A stretch of 42,115 bases of DNA from assembly GCF_003994235.2 (NCBI RefSeq), contig NZ_RYFG02000091.1:1-42115 (forward strand). Reading direction: 5' to 3'. Made by a program: the position numbers and the translations under genes. Position 1 is the first letter of the stretch. Every line of letters starts with the position of its first letter. The notes below the pieces were generated by a model. It saw nothing but the letters and a program-made list of their open reading frames with translations, did not search any database and had not been told where the DNA came from. Of this stretch, positions 8,924 to 15,422 are shown one piece after another. The DNA comes from Candidatus Methylobacter oryzae (GTDB lineage Bacteria > Pseudomonadota > Gammaproteobacteria > Methylococcales > Methylomonadaceae).

Positions 8924-9625
8924 ATGAGCCTTTTTACAGAAATCGTTAAATCCGCCACCGGAGCCGATAATGCTTCGGGACAAGTTGAAAACAAGACCCA
9001 CAACTTAGTAAACGGCGCGTTGGAAATGCTTGAGAAAATGGGCGGCGTAGACGGGCTGGTGAAAAAATTTCAACAATCGGGAATGGGGAATGTTGCCTCC
9101 TCCTGGGTTGGAACCGGAGAGAACAAAAGCATAAAGCCCGATCAACTGGCCCATGTTCTGGGTAAAGACCAGATTGCCGATCTTGCCCGGCAGGCAGACA
9201 TTCCTGAATCCCAAGGAGCATCGGTGCTATCGCAAATTTTGCCCGCTATGGTCGACAAACTGACGCCGGAAGGAAAAGCCCCCGAATCAAGCAATCTCGC
9301 AACATGGGGCAAAGTGCTTCTGGGCGCGGCGGGAGCTGCGGTTGTAGGGAAAGCCGCCGCCTCTTATTTCGGCAATAAAGAAGATCAGGAGCTATCGCCC
9401 ACTCCCGAACAACAAACAACAAACGCCGCTGTTGCTGAAACAGAAACCGGCTCGACCACCACATCCGCCCGAACCTACACCGTATCCAGCGGCGATACGC
9501 TTTCTAAAATTGCCAGACACTTCTACAACGACAGCAACGAATGGCAACGTATTTTTAATGCGAATCGGGATGTATTGAGCAACCCGGACCGCATATATCC
9601 GGGCCAGCATTTACGCATTCCTTAA
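8924..9625 (+). CDS. YidB/DUF937-like protein with C-terminal LysM domain
   Basis: This is a 233-residue protein. The N-terminal part (about 1-115) resembles YidB/DUF937 proteins: ALEMLEKMGGVDGLVKKFQQSGMGN, then SWVGTGENKSIKPDQLAHVLG. A short Ala/Gly-rich hydrophobic stretch (about 128-145) and a Thr/Glu-rich linker lead to a LysM domain (about 184-233) with YTVSSGDTLSKIARHFYND and IYPGQHLRIP. LysM binds peptidoglycan or related glycans, as in the YgaU/LysM proteins of Enterobacteria. No classical signal peptide is visible, so its location is uncertain. A GAGGAG ribosome site supports the start. Confidence 0.82.
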   Translation: MSLFTEIVKSATGADNASGQVENKTHNLVNGALEMLEKMGGVDGLVKKFQQSGMGNVASSWVGTGENKSIKPDQLAHVLGKDQIADLARQADIPESQGASVLSQILPAMVDKLTPEGKAPESSNLATWGKVLLGAAGAAVVGKAAASYFGNKEDQELSPTPEQQTTNAAVAETETGSTTTSARTYTVSSGDTLSKIARHFYNDSNEWQRIFNANRDVLSNPDRIYPGQHLRIP

Positions 9626-9728
9626 ATTTAAGACGATTACCTGGTTTCCGTTAAAGGTTGGATGAGAGCAGAAAGGATTAATCCGATACGCCGAGTCACG
9701 GCCATTATACAAGGAGTGCAAGCTTTGC

Positions 9729-10238
9729 TTGCTTTACTATAAAGGCTACGGACGCAGCCGCCCTGTAGCTTTGCTTGCCGCTATTATGACTTTGCTGCGC
9801 GAACACCGGCCGTTACGTATTCATGTCGAAGATGAAGACCAGGCATACGATTTGCGCACACTGATGATTTTCGTCAGCAATAACCGGCTGCAACTCGAAC
9901 GCATCGGGCTTCCCGAAGCCAAAGCCTTGGAGCAAGGCCTGCTTGTGGCCACCGTACTTAAGCCCGTCACGACGATAGCCTTGCTGCAATTGATGCTGCA
10001 CGGTGCACTGGGGCAATTGGCAGATGCCGAACACATCTTCAGTTTCGCGTTCCGGCAAATCACGGTACATCTTGCGCCGGCACTGCTTCGGCGCAGACAG
10101 CGTATTAAAGTGGCAATGGACGGCGAAGTGGCCTTGCTAGAGCCGCCTTTGTGTTTCCGTTTGGCGCCGGAAAAATTACTGTTGCTGAAGCCCGAAGTTC
10201 CGCCGGGCGAAAATCCGCCGGACCCCGACAGCCAATGA
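9729..10238 (+). CDS. N-terminally truncated diacylglycerol/lipid kinase-like protein
   Basis: The 169-residue product starts with TTG; the first in-frame ATG is at 9786. It matches only the C-terminal half of the lipid kinase (DAGK/YegS) fold: GRSRPVALLAAI, the strand LMIFVSNNRLQLERIGLPEA and the end VAMDGEVALLEPPLCFRL. The N-terminal nucleotide-binding half, normally about 120 residues including the GGDGT loop, is absent. The in-frame stop at 9663 leaves no room for it. It is therefore probably a degraded kinase, or a remnant kept because its stop codon overlaps the next start (ATGA) and couples translation of the phosphoesterase. The catalytic half was not found elsewhere in the window. 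Confidence 0.65.
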   Translation: MLYYKGYGRSRPVALLAAIMTLLREHRPLRIHVEDEDQAYDLRTLMIFVSNNRLQLERIGLPEAKALEQGLLVATVLKPVTTIALLQLMLHGALGQLADAEHIFSFAFRQITVHLAPALLRRRQRIKVAMDGEVALLEPPLCFRLAPEKLLLLKPEVPPGENPPDPDSQ

Positions 10239-11026
10239 CGCTGCTGATGCAGATTTCCGATACCCACTTCGGCACCGAGCAGCCCGCTGTCGTCGAAGCG
10301 CTGGTGCGCCTGGTTCATCGGCAAGCGCCTGAAGTCATTGTGGTTTCAGGCGACATCACCCAGCGCGCCACACGCAAGCAGTTCGATGCGGCAAGCGCAT
10401 TCTTTAAGCGGCTGGGCAACATTCCGATACTGACAATCCCAGGCAACCATGACATTCCTTTGTTTAATCTTGCCGCTCGTCTGTTGGCGCCGTTCGGAAA
10501 CTACAGCCGCGCATTCGGCGACGATTTGGAGCCTGTATTCAGATCGCCGCGTTGGCTGATCGTTTGCGTCAATACCACGCGCGCCTACCGTCATAAGGAC
10601 GGCGAAGTATCGTCAGCTCAGGTACAACGCGTAGCCGATCTGCTCCAAACCGCGGCTCTGGAGCAATTGCGGATCGTCGTGGTGCATCAGCCGGTCGCGG
10701 TAATTACTGAAGTGGATCGGACTAATCTTCTGCATGGCCGGCATGCCGCCATGCGTGGTTGGGCCACGGCCGGCGCCGATATTGTCATGGGCGGGCATAT
10801 CCATGTGCCTTATGCGCTGCCTCTGCACGAATGCTACGAACATTTACCCGGCCGGTTGTGGACCGTACAGGCGGGCACGGCGGTTTCCAGGCGCGTACGT
10901 CGCGAGAGTCCCAATTCAGTGAACCTGATTCGATATTCCGGACCGCGCCAGTGCATTTTGGAACGCTGGGACTGTAAAGAACCGGAGCTTGGCTTTCAAT
11001 GTTATAGCGCGCTAACGCTTGCTTGA
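10235..11026 (+). CDS. Calcineurin-like metallophosphoesterase
   Basis: This 263-residue protein has the full metallophosphoesterase motif set: ISDTHFG, VVSGDITQRA, PGNHD, VVHQP and GGHIHVPY. These give the two-metal centre of class III cyclic-nucleotide phosphodiesterases and related phosphodiesterases. There is no signal peptide, so it is probably cytosolic. The start at 10235 (MTLLMQISDTHFG) places the first motif at residues 7-13 and overlaps the stop of the preceding lipid-kinase-like gene. The pairing suggests a lipid or phosphodiester substrate, but none can be read from the sequence. Confidence 0.85.
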   Translation: MTLLMQISDTHFGTEQPAVVEALVRLVHRQAPEVIVVSGDITQRATRKQFDAASAFFKRLGNIPILTIPGNHDIPLFNLAARLLAPFGNYSRAFGDDLEPVFRSPRWLIVCVNTTRAYRHKDGEVSSAQVQRVADLLQTAALEQLRIVVVHQPVAVITEVDRTNLLHGRHAAMRGWATAGADIVMGGHIHVPYALPLHECYEHLPGRLWTVQAGTAVSRRVRRESPNSVNLIRYSGPRQCILERWDCKEPELGFQCYSALTLA

Positions 11027-11071
11027 GTCATGACCAATTAGCACTCTCGGTTTCTTCAATAGACAAAAATG

Positions 11072-11108
11072 CTCAAACTAATTACATTGATCATTTTAAT
11101 TAGCTGAG
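11072..11108. promoter_or_regulatory. Imperfect inverted repeat upstream of the Phd-type antitoxin, possible autoregulatory operator
   Basis: CTCA-AA-CTAATT is mirrored by AATTAG-C-TGAG across a 14-base centre. It lies 19 bases before the antitoxin start, overlapping the expected promoter. Phd/YefM antitoxins repress their own promoters by binding such repeats. This is inferred from position and symmetry. Confidence 0.35.
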
Positions 11109-11126
11109 TATTGGGGTGGGGAACCT

Positions 11127-11396
11127 ATGGAAATCCTGAACGCAACCGACGCCAAGCGCGAATTCGGCGATGTCTTGTTAAAAGCACAAAAGGAACCCAT
11201 CGCCATTAACAAAAACGGGAAAACCGTGGCAGTTGTTATGTCCGCCGTTGACTATCAAATGCTGACAAACCAGCAGGAATCCTTGCTGAAGTTAGAACTG
11301 CAAAAAGGCATGGACGATCTCCAGGCCGGTCGGGTTGTAGACGGCAATACCGTCATCGAACGCTTGAAGAATCGGGTTATCAATGCCCCGCTATGA
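11127..11396 (+). CDS. Phd/YefM-family antitoxin
   Basis: This 89-residue protein begins MEILNATDAKREFGDVLLKAQ and continues with PIAINKNGKTVAVVMSAVDYQML, the N-terminal DNA-binding signature of Phd/YefM antitoxins. The C-terminal tail (from about residue 50) would normally wrap the cognate RelE/ParE toxin. The toxin start (11383) overlaps this gene by 14 bases, but the toxin is broken (see 11383-11523). The antitoxin is now an orphan that may still act as a repressor. A purine-rich ribosome site precedes the ATG. Confidence 0.85.
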   Translation: MEILNATDAKREFGDVLLKAQKEPIAINKNGKTVAVVMSAVDYQMLTNQQESLLKLELQKGMDDLQAGRVVDGNTVIERLKNRVINAPL

Positions 11397-11523
11397 GTTT
11401 ACCGCACAAGCCGAACGTGATCTTGAGGCCATAGTCGATTATACCGTGGAGCAGTGGAGCTCGCGGCAGGCGGAGGACTATTTAAATGGTTTGGGTAAAT
11501 GGCAACTGGCGTGTCACGTTTGA
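11383..11523 (+). pseudogene. ParE-family toxin remnant, 5' part only
   Basis: The frame starts with MPRYEFTAQAERDLEAIV and continues to EDYLNGLG. This matches roughly the first 40 residues of ParE/RelE-superfamily toxins, which are usually 90-100 residues. After about base 11490 the reading changes to unrelated GKWQLACHV and stops at 11521-11523. The missing part includes the C-terminal strands with the functional residues. From here the DNA encodes the C-terminus of a different toxin in another frame, so the break is a deletion junction, not a point mutation. Confidence 0.8.
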
Positions 11524-11572
11524 ATTTCATGACGGTCATGCCTTCGTTATCGATTACGAGGATTATCACTAA
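11486..11572 (+). pseudogene. HigB-family toxin remnant, 3' part only
   Basis: In the frame starting at 11486 the DNA encodes VWVNGNWRVTFEF, then HAFVIDYEDYH and TAA at 11570-11572. This is the typical C-terminus of HigB toxins (W-x-V-x-V-NGNWR-x-TF and VDYEDYH). An in-frame stop at 11483-11485 lies directly upstream, so nothing remains of the N-terminal 60 or so residues. It is followed with no gap by its antitoxin higA at 11573, the normal order for higBA. Confidence 0.8.
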
Positions 11573-11866
11573 ATGACTATGCACAATCCACCTCACCCAG
11601 GCGAGTTCATCCGGGAAGTCTATTTGGAACCATTCGCTATTACCGGCCGAGAACTTTCCTCGAAACTTGGCGTTTCGCCTTCCACTCTGAACCGTATTTT
11701 AAAAGGCAGCAGCGGTATCAGCTCGGAAATGGCGCTTCGGCTATCGAAAGCCTTGGGCCGCTCTCCGGAAAGCTGGCTGATCATGCAGGACAATTACAAT
11801 CTTTGGCATGCAAGGCAAACGGTTAACCTTGATGCGGTTGAAAGGATTGAATTCAGGGCTGCATAA
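11573..11866 (+). CDS. higA: HigA-family antitoxin (XRE helix-turn-helix)
   Basis: This 97-residue protein contains PPHPGEFIREVYLEP at the N-terminus, a helix-turn-helix (GRELSSKLGVSPSTLNRILKG, about 26-46) and the conserved end WLIMQDNYNLWHAR. These are the hallmarks of HigA/VapI antitoxins. The start codon follows directly on the stop of the higB remnant. With its toxin destroyed, it is an orphan antitoxin that may still repress its former promoter or neutralise related toxins. Confidence 0.9.
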   Translation: MTMHNPPHPGEFIREVYLEPFAITGRELSSKLGVSPSTLNRILKGSSGISSEMALRLSKALGRSPESWLIMQDNYNLWHARQTVNLDAVERIEFRAA

Positions 11867-11922
11867 CTAATCAGCCGGGCTGCAATAGTTAGGTAGGGGA
11901 GTAACGCTTTTCTGCCCATCAA

Positions 11923-12189
11923 TCAACATTCGGGGTTGTTCTTTTTGATCCATCCCCAACGTGCCGAATAGCGCGTATCGCCTTCCGGCAGCGTCAAGAT
12001 GGCATGAAGATGATCGTCAAGCAAAACCATCGCATCAATCCGAAACGGCCAGCGTTGGCGGCATTCACGAATCGCAGTTCGCAGAAAAACGCGGGAGATA
12101 TCGGTACAAAGAATCGGAGCGCGCCGTTCCGTCACCACGGTAAAGAAGAAGGAACCGCCTGGAACATAAGCACGCCGAAAGTGGGACAT
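11923..12189 (-). pseudogene. Truncated REP-associated tyrosine transposase (RAYT)
   Basis: The 88-residue product begins MSHFRRAYVPGGSFFFTVVT and contains the HUH metal motif as HLH in DDHLHAILTLPEGD, then YSARWGWIKKN. This is the Y1/HUH transposase family that handles REP sequences. Intact members run 140-180 residues and carry the catalytic Tyr in a helix after this point; here the frame ends seven residues after WGW, so the Tyr is lost. Start MSHF at 12189 is preferred to the upstream extension. Two REP-like hairpins lie on its 5' side. Confidence 0.8.
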
Positions 12190-12221
12190 AAACGCAGAAC
12201 CGAAACGTAAATCAAAAAAAT

Positions 12222-12241
12222 GTAGGGTACGCTGCGCGTAC
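12222..12241 (-). repeat. REP-like hairpin with GTAG head, near RAYT
   Basis: GTAG is followed by a perfect 6-bp hairpin GTACGC-TGC-GCGTAC. A GTAG-type tetranucleotide before an imperfect palindrome is the recognition feature of REP sequences used by RAYT enzymes. It lies 33 bases upstream of the RAYT start and pairs with an opposed copy at 12317-12337. Confidence 0.7.
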
Positions 12242-12293
12242 TTCACAATGGACGAGGTTGATTCTAGCACGGCAAGCCGGATGTTTGAGATCA

Positions 12294-12302
12294 TGATATG
12301 AT
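12294..12302 (+). promoter_or_regulatory. Possible extended -10 promoter of the Thoeris operon
   Basis: TG-A-TATGAT matches the extended -10 consensus (TGnTATAAT) with one difference. No good -35 lies 17 bases upstream, which extended -10 promoters can tolerate. Transcription would start near 12309 and give a leader of about 75 bases that contains the REP hairpin at 12317-12337 before thsA. Confidence 0.35.
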
Positions 12303-12316
12303 GCGTTAGACTTAAA

Positions 12317-12337
12317 GGTACGCACAGTGTACCCTAC
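12317..12337 (+). repeat. Second REP-like hairpin, opposed to the first
   Basis: GGTAC and GTACC arms enclose a GCACAGT loop and are followed by CTAC, the complement of the GTAG head. Orientation is opposite to the copy at 12222-12241, as in paired REP (BIME) units. It lies 45 bases before thsA and may form a hairpin in its leader. Confidence 0.65.
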
Positions 12338-12382
12338 CGCGCTCGATGCATTAATTCATACAATTTTTTGGGATCAATTCAT

Positions 12383-13813
12383 ATGACTTTCAGCCGTGAA
12401 ATCGAAGCTTTTGTCAAAGATTTCGTCAAAGACTTAGAAGAAAACAATGTAGCAGTTTTCGCTGGAGCCGGAATGTCCAAGAGTTGCGGCTACGTAGATT
12501 GGCCCGAACTGCTCAGGGACATCGCTGACGAATTGGGGCTTAAAGTTGAAAATGAACACGACCTCATCTCATTGGCTCAATTCCATGTGAACGAACGGAA
12601 AAGCAGTGCAGGACTCGCGAAAAAAATACTACAGGAATTTTCCGAACAGGCAGAGCCATCGGAAACCCATGAAATACTTGCACGCTTGCCTATCGGAACA
12701 TACTGGACTACGAATTACGACAGCCTAATTGAAGATGCCTTGAAACGTGCCTATAAAGTGGCCGATATCAAGCATAGTGTCAGCCAATTGAATACAACTC
12801 GTCCGAAACGTGATGCAGTTGTTTACAAAATGCATGGTGATGTCACAGTCGCAAATGAAGCTGTAATCTATAAGCAACAATATGAACGATATTATCAGAC
12901 CCACTCTTCGTTCGTAACAGCTCTAAGCGGGGATCTCGTTGCAAAAACTTTTCTCTTCATTGGCTTTAGCTTTACAGATCCGAATCTGGATTATGTTCTA
13001 AGTAGACTTCATGTCAATCAACCGATGAGACAGCACTACTGCTTCATGCGACGAGAGATGATGCAGATAGGAGATGACGATGAAGTCGCGAAGTACAAGC
13101 AACGTAAGCAAGAACTTCGGGTAGACGACCTCAAACGCTTTGGAATCCAGACGCTGCTCATAAATGATTACGTGGAAATTCCCTGTATCCTAAAAGAAAT
13201 CGAAACTCGCTTTCGGAAGAAAACTGTCTTTATTTCAGGAAGCGCTGAGGAATTCGGTAACTGGTCTAGACAGGAAGGTCAAACTTTTGTTCATACATTG
13301 ACTGCTGGCCTTGTACGTGAAGGTTTCAGAGTCGTAAACGGTTTTGGATGGGGTATCGGTAGCGCTGTTATAAACGGTGCACTTGAGGCAATTTACTCAA
13401 ATCCTGAGAAATTATCCGAAGACCAGCTCGTGATGCGCCCGTTCCCACAATTTGCGAGTAGCCCGCAGGACCTGCAACAGCTTTGGGAAGAGTACAGGCA
13501 GCGAATGATCTCGCTGGCTGGCATAGCTATTTTCGTTTTCGGCAACAAGCTTGTCGACGGTAAGGCTGTCGAGGCAAACGGTGTTATTAGAGAGTTCGAA
13601 ATTGCTGTACAGAAAGGAGTTATTACGATACCAGTTGGAGCTACCGGTTATGCAGCGAAAACAATATATGAGACGGTCATTGGCACCCCCGAGATGCACT
13701 ATAAGGGCATCGAATGGGTCAAACAGCTCATCACAGAATTGTCTGACCCGGAAACACCGCATGCCGAATTAGCTCAAAAATTAGTGCAGCTCGTTAAGAA
13801 GCTAAACAAATAA
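12383..13813 (+). CDS. thsA: Thoeris effector ThsA (SIR2 NADase-SLOG)
   Basis: This 476-residue protein is the NAD-consuming effector of type I Thoeris anti-phage defence. The N-terminal SIR2 domain (about 1-280) has FAGAGMSKSCG, the catalytic Asn111 in WTTNYDSLIE and His151 in YKMHGDV; the described Bacillus ThsA uses Asn112 and His152. The C-terminal SLOG domain (about 281-476), which binds the cyclic ADP-ribose signal, has TVFISGSAEEFG, GFGWGIGSAVINGALEA, Arg372 (YRQRM) and Glu404 (IREFE). The latter two correspond to the described ligand contacts as far as I recall them. Length equals the Bacillus enzyme. ATG at 12383 is chosen over the TTG at 12368 because it has a GGGA site upstream. 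Base composition is more AT-rich than the flanking core genes, consistent with transfer. Confidence 0.93.
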   Translation: MTFSREIEAFVKDFVKDLEENNVAVFAGAGMSKSCGYVDWPELLRDIADELGLKVENEHDLISLAQFHVNERKSSAGLAKKILQEFSEQAEPSETHEILARLPIGTYWTTNYDSLIEDALKRAYKVADIKHSVSQLNTTRPKRDAVVYKMHGDVTVANEAVIYKQQYERYYQTHSSFVTALSGDLVAKTFLFIGFSFTDPNLDYVLSRLHVNQPMRQHYCFMRREMMQIGDDDEVAKYKQRKQELRVDDLKRFGIQTLLINDYVEIPCILKEIETRFRKKTVFISGSAEEFGNWSRQEGQTFVHTLTAGLVREGFRVVNGFGWGIGSAVINGALEAIYSNPEKLSEDQLVMRPFPQFASSPQDLQQLWEEYRQRMISLAGIAIFVFGNKLVDGKAVEANGVIREFEIAVQKGVITIPVGATGYAAKTIYETVIGTPEMHYKGIEWVKQLITELSDPETPHAELAQKLVQLVKKLNK

Positions 13814-13870
13814 GACGATCACTTAATCAATTTCACCCTTACACATTTTTTTCAATAAGGAACATACTAA

Positions 13871-14476
13871 ATGGCTAGAAGAACTTTTTTCTCGTTTCAC
13901 TATAAACCAGACGTTTGGAGAGCTTGGAACGTACGGAACTGTTGGGTTGTAAAACCGGAAGAACAAGTTGACAGCGGTTTTTTCGACAGTAGCGTCTTCG
14001 AAGCTTCCAAGAAAGAAAGCGAAGATAATCTTAAAACTTTCCTTAGAAATGGACTAAAGAATACTTCAGTCACTTGCGTACTGACCGGTGCAGAGACTTC
14101 GACTAGACGTTGGGTTAGGTATGAAATTGTCCAGAGTGTCTTGAAAGGAAACGGGTTGCTTACCGTCGACATTCACAAGGTTAAAAATAAGGACAGTCAG
14201 ACCTCTACTAAAGGAGTAGACCCGCTCGCTTGCATCGGATTATATAAAACGGAAAACGGAATTTACTTCGCCGAGAAGAATGGGGATAAATGGATAAAAT
14301 ACAGTGACTACACACGTCCTATTCCAGAAAGCGACCTGTGGTTCGATGCTCCGACAAGCAATCAGGTAGTCGCACTTTCTAAGCACTATGAACGTTACGA
14401 TTTTATAGCCCAAAACGGACGGGAAAACATAGCCGGATGGATAGAATTAGCCGCAGCCCTGACCGGGCGGCGGTAG
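13871..14476 (+). CDS. thsB: Thoeris sensor ThsB (TIR-like, DUF1863)
   Basis: This 201-residue TIR-like protein of the MTH538/DUF1863 group begins RRTFFSFHYKPDVWRAWNVRN. The TIR strand-loop elements are TSVTCVLTGAETSTRRWVRYEI. Glu85 in RYEIVQS is at the position of the catalytic Glu of characterised ThsB. On phage infection such proteins make a cyclic ADP-ribose isomer from NAD that activates ThsA. The gene lies 57 bases after thsA with an AAGGA ribosome site, so the two form an operon, and a hairpin terminator follows. Only one thsB is present; multi-thsB loci are also known. Part of the C-terminal half (about 105-180) is likely a variable sensing region. Confidence 0.93.
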   Translation: MARRTFFSFHYKPDVWRAWNVRNCWVVKPEEQVDSGFFDSSVFEASKKESEDNLKTFLRNGLKNTSVTCVLTGAETSTRRWVRYEIVQSVLKGNGLLTVDIHKVKNKDSQTSTKGVDPLACIGLYKTENGIYFAEKNGDKWIKYSDYTRPIPESDLWFDAPTSNQVVALSKHYERYDFIAQNGRENIAGWIELAAALTGRR

Positions 14477-14487
14477 CTTAATTTGTC

Positions 14488-14511
14488 AAACGGCCGATTG
14501 ACTGGCCGTTT
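14488..14511 (+). terminator. Intrinsic terminator after thsB
   Basis: AAACGGCC and GGCCGTTT form a perfect 8-bp stem around an 8-base loop, followed by TT and a pyrimidine-rich run. It begins 11 bases after the thsB stop and ends the Thoeris transcript. Confidence 0.75.
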
Positions 14512-14645
14512 TCTACATTTCACCGGTATGTGCAAACCGGTGTATTGCCAGAACATTGGGCTAGCGATCTAGCGATTGAAGATGTTACCTGTGGCGAACG
14601 GTGAGTTGTTGGGCTTCATTGCATTCAGCCCAACCTACAGCCTAT

Positions 14646-14948
14646 TTAAGCTATCACATCCAGCCCTTTGTTCTCGACAATAGACAGCAATTTAAGCGTT
14701 GCCCCGGTCGGTTTGGCTTCGCCTTGTTCCCATTTTTTTACCGCCCTGTCCGACACATTCAAATAAGCGGCAAAAACGCTCTGGCTTAAGCCCAATTTAT
14801 GCCTGAGTGCCGCAATTTGAGTTGCCGTATAGTTCGGCACCGGCGGTAATGCATTTATATCAAAGCGTCTTAATGTGGTTTTATCGATGCCACCCACGCT
14901 ATAGAGGTCTTTTGCCATTTCGCTAAGGGTTTCCTGGATTTTACTCAT
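14646..14948 (-). CDS. Helix-turn-helix antitoxin of a HigBA-type module
   Basis: This 100-residue protein has an XRE-type helix-turn-helix in the C-terminal half: TQIAALRHKLGLSQSVFAAYLNVSDRAVKKWEQGEAKP, ending LLSIVENKGL. The N-terminal part (MSKIQETLSEMAKDLYSVG) is the region expected to contact the toxin. It overlaps the upstream toxin gene by 8 bases; toxin-first order is usual for higBA. The ATG at 14948 is preferred over the TTG two codons earlier. By family the complex should repress its own promoter, possibly through the inverted repeat at 15349-15392. Confidence 0.85.
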   Translation of the reverse strand: MSKIQETLSEMAKDLYSVGGIDKTTLRRFDINALPPVPNYTATQIAALRHKLGLSQSVFAAYLNVSDRAVKKWEQGEAKPTGATLKLLSIVENKGLDVIA

Positions 14949-15312
14949 TTGCAAGCTCCACTAAATTCCGTTTGTTAATCAATATATTGATCTGTTCATC
15001 GGTTAAATTAAGGAAAGCTTCCGCCATTACCTTAAAACCTTCAAGTTCGTTTTTTGTGATATTGTCTTTTTCGCCTTTGGCAAATCCGTAGGCAAAAATA
15101 ATTTTATCGTTTCGTTTCATCAAAAGCAGGGTTCGATGCGCTCCACTTTTCCCTTGTCCTTGTCTGCCAATACGCTTTTTATAAACATTGCCGCCTAAAT
15201 TAGCATCGATTAATCCGTTTTCTATTTCAAGAACGGCTTTTTTCAAGTCTTCATCATTCAAGCCTTGTTTTTCCGCCCATTTTTCAAACGTTTTATATTT
15301 AAAAATCCTCAT
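14941..15312 (-). CDS. RelE/HigB-type toxin (DUF1044-like)
   Basis: This is a 123-residue toxin. MRIFKYKTFEKWAEKQGLNDEDLKKAVLEIENG is followed by GGNVYKKRIGRQGQGKSGAHRTLLLMKRNDKIIFAYGFAKGEKDNI, the signature of RelE-like mRNA interferases of the PF06296 group; Arg and Lys in KKRIGRQGQGKSGAHR are the conserved basic residues. Unlike the collapsed modules at 11.4 kb, this one is intact and paired with its antitoxin. It borders the defence segment on its right side. Confidence 0.87.
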   Translation of the reverse strand: MRIFKYKTFEKWAEKQGLNDEDLKKAVLEIENGLIDANLGGNVYKKRIGRQGQGKSGAHRTLLLMKRNDKIIFAYGFAKGEKDNITKNELEGFKVMAEAFLNLTDEQINILINKRNLVELANE

Positions 15313-15348
15313 ATCGAAAACAATCCCCCTACTACAGCCAAACTATAC

Positions 15349-15392
15349 CCTTCTATTCACTGAATTACTATTCTTGTTCCGTGAATAGAAGG
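15349..15392. promoter_or_regulatory. Perfect 12-bp inverted repeat upstream of the toxin-antitoxin pair, possible operator
   Basis: CCTTCTATTCAC (15349-15360) and GTGAATAGAAGG (15381-15392) are perfect complements separated by 20 bases. The pair lies 37-80 bases upstream of the toxin start on the minus strand, with a TATAGT (-10-like) at its inner edge (complement of 15342-15347). The spacing of two helical turns suits a dimer of HTH antitoxins. It is also 31 bases after the sigma-54 activator stop, but lacks a T tract. Confidence 0.5.
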
Positions 15393-15422
15393 CAAAATCC
15401 GGTACGCGTCAACCACGGAAAG

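Noticed and set aside
11383-11572. A novel intact chimeric toxin gene
   Set aside because: The ParE and HigB parts are in different frames with stops at 11521 and 11483; no continuous frame joins them.
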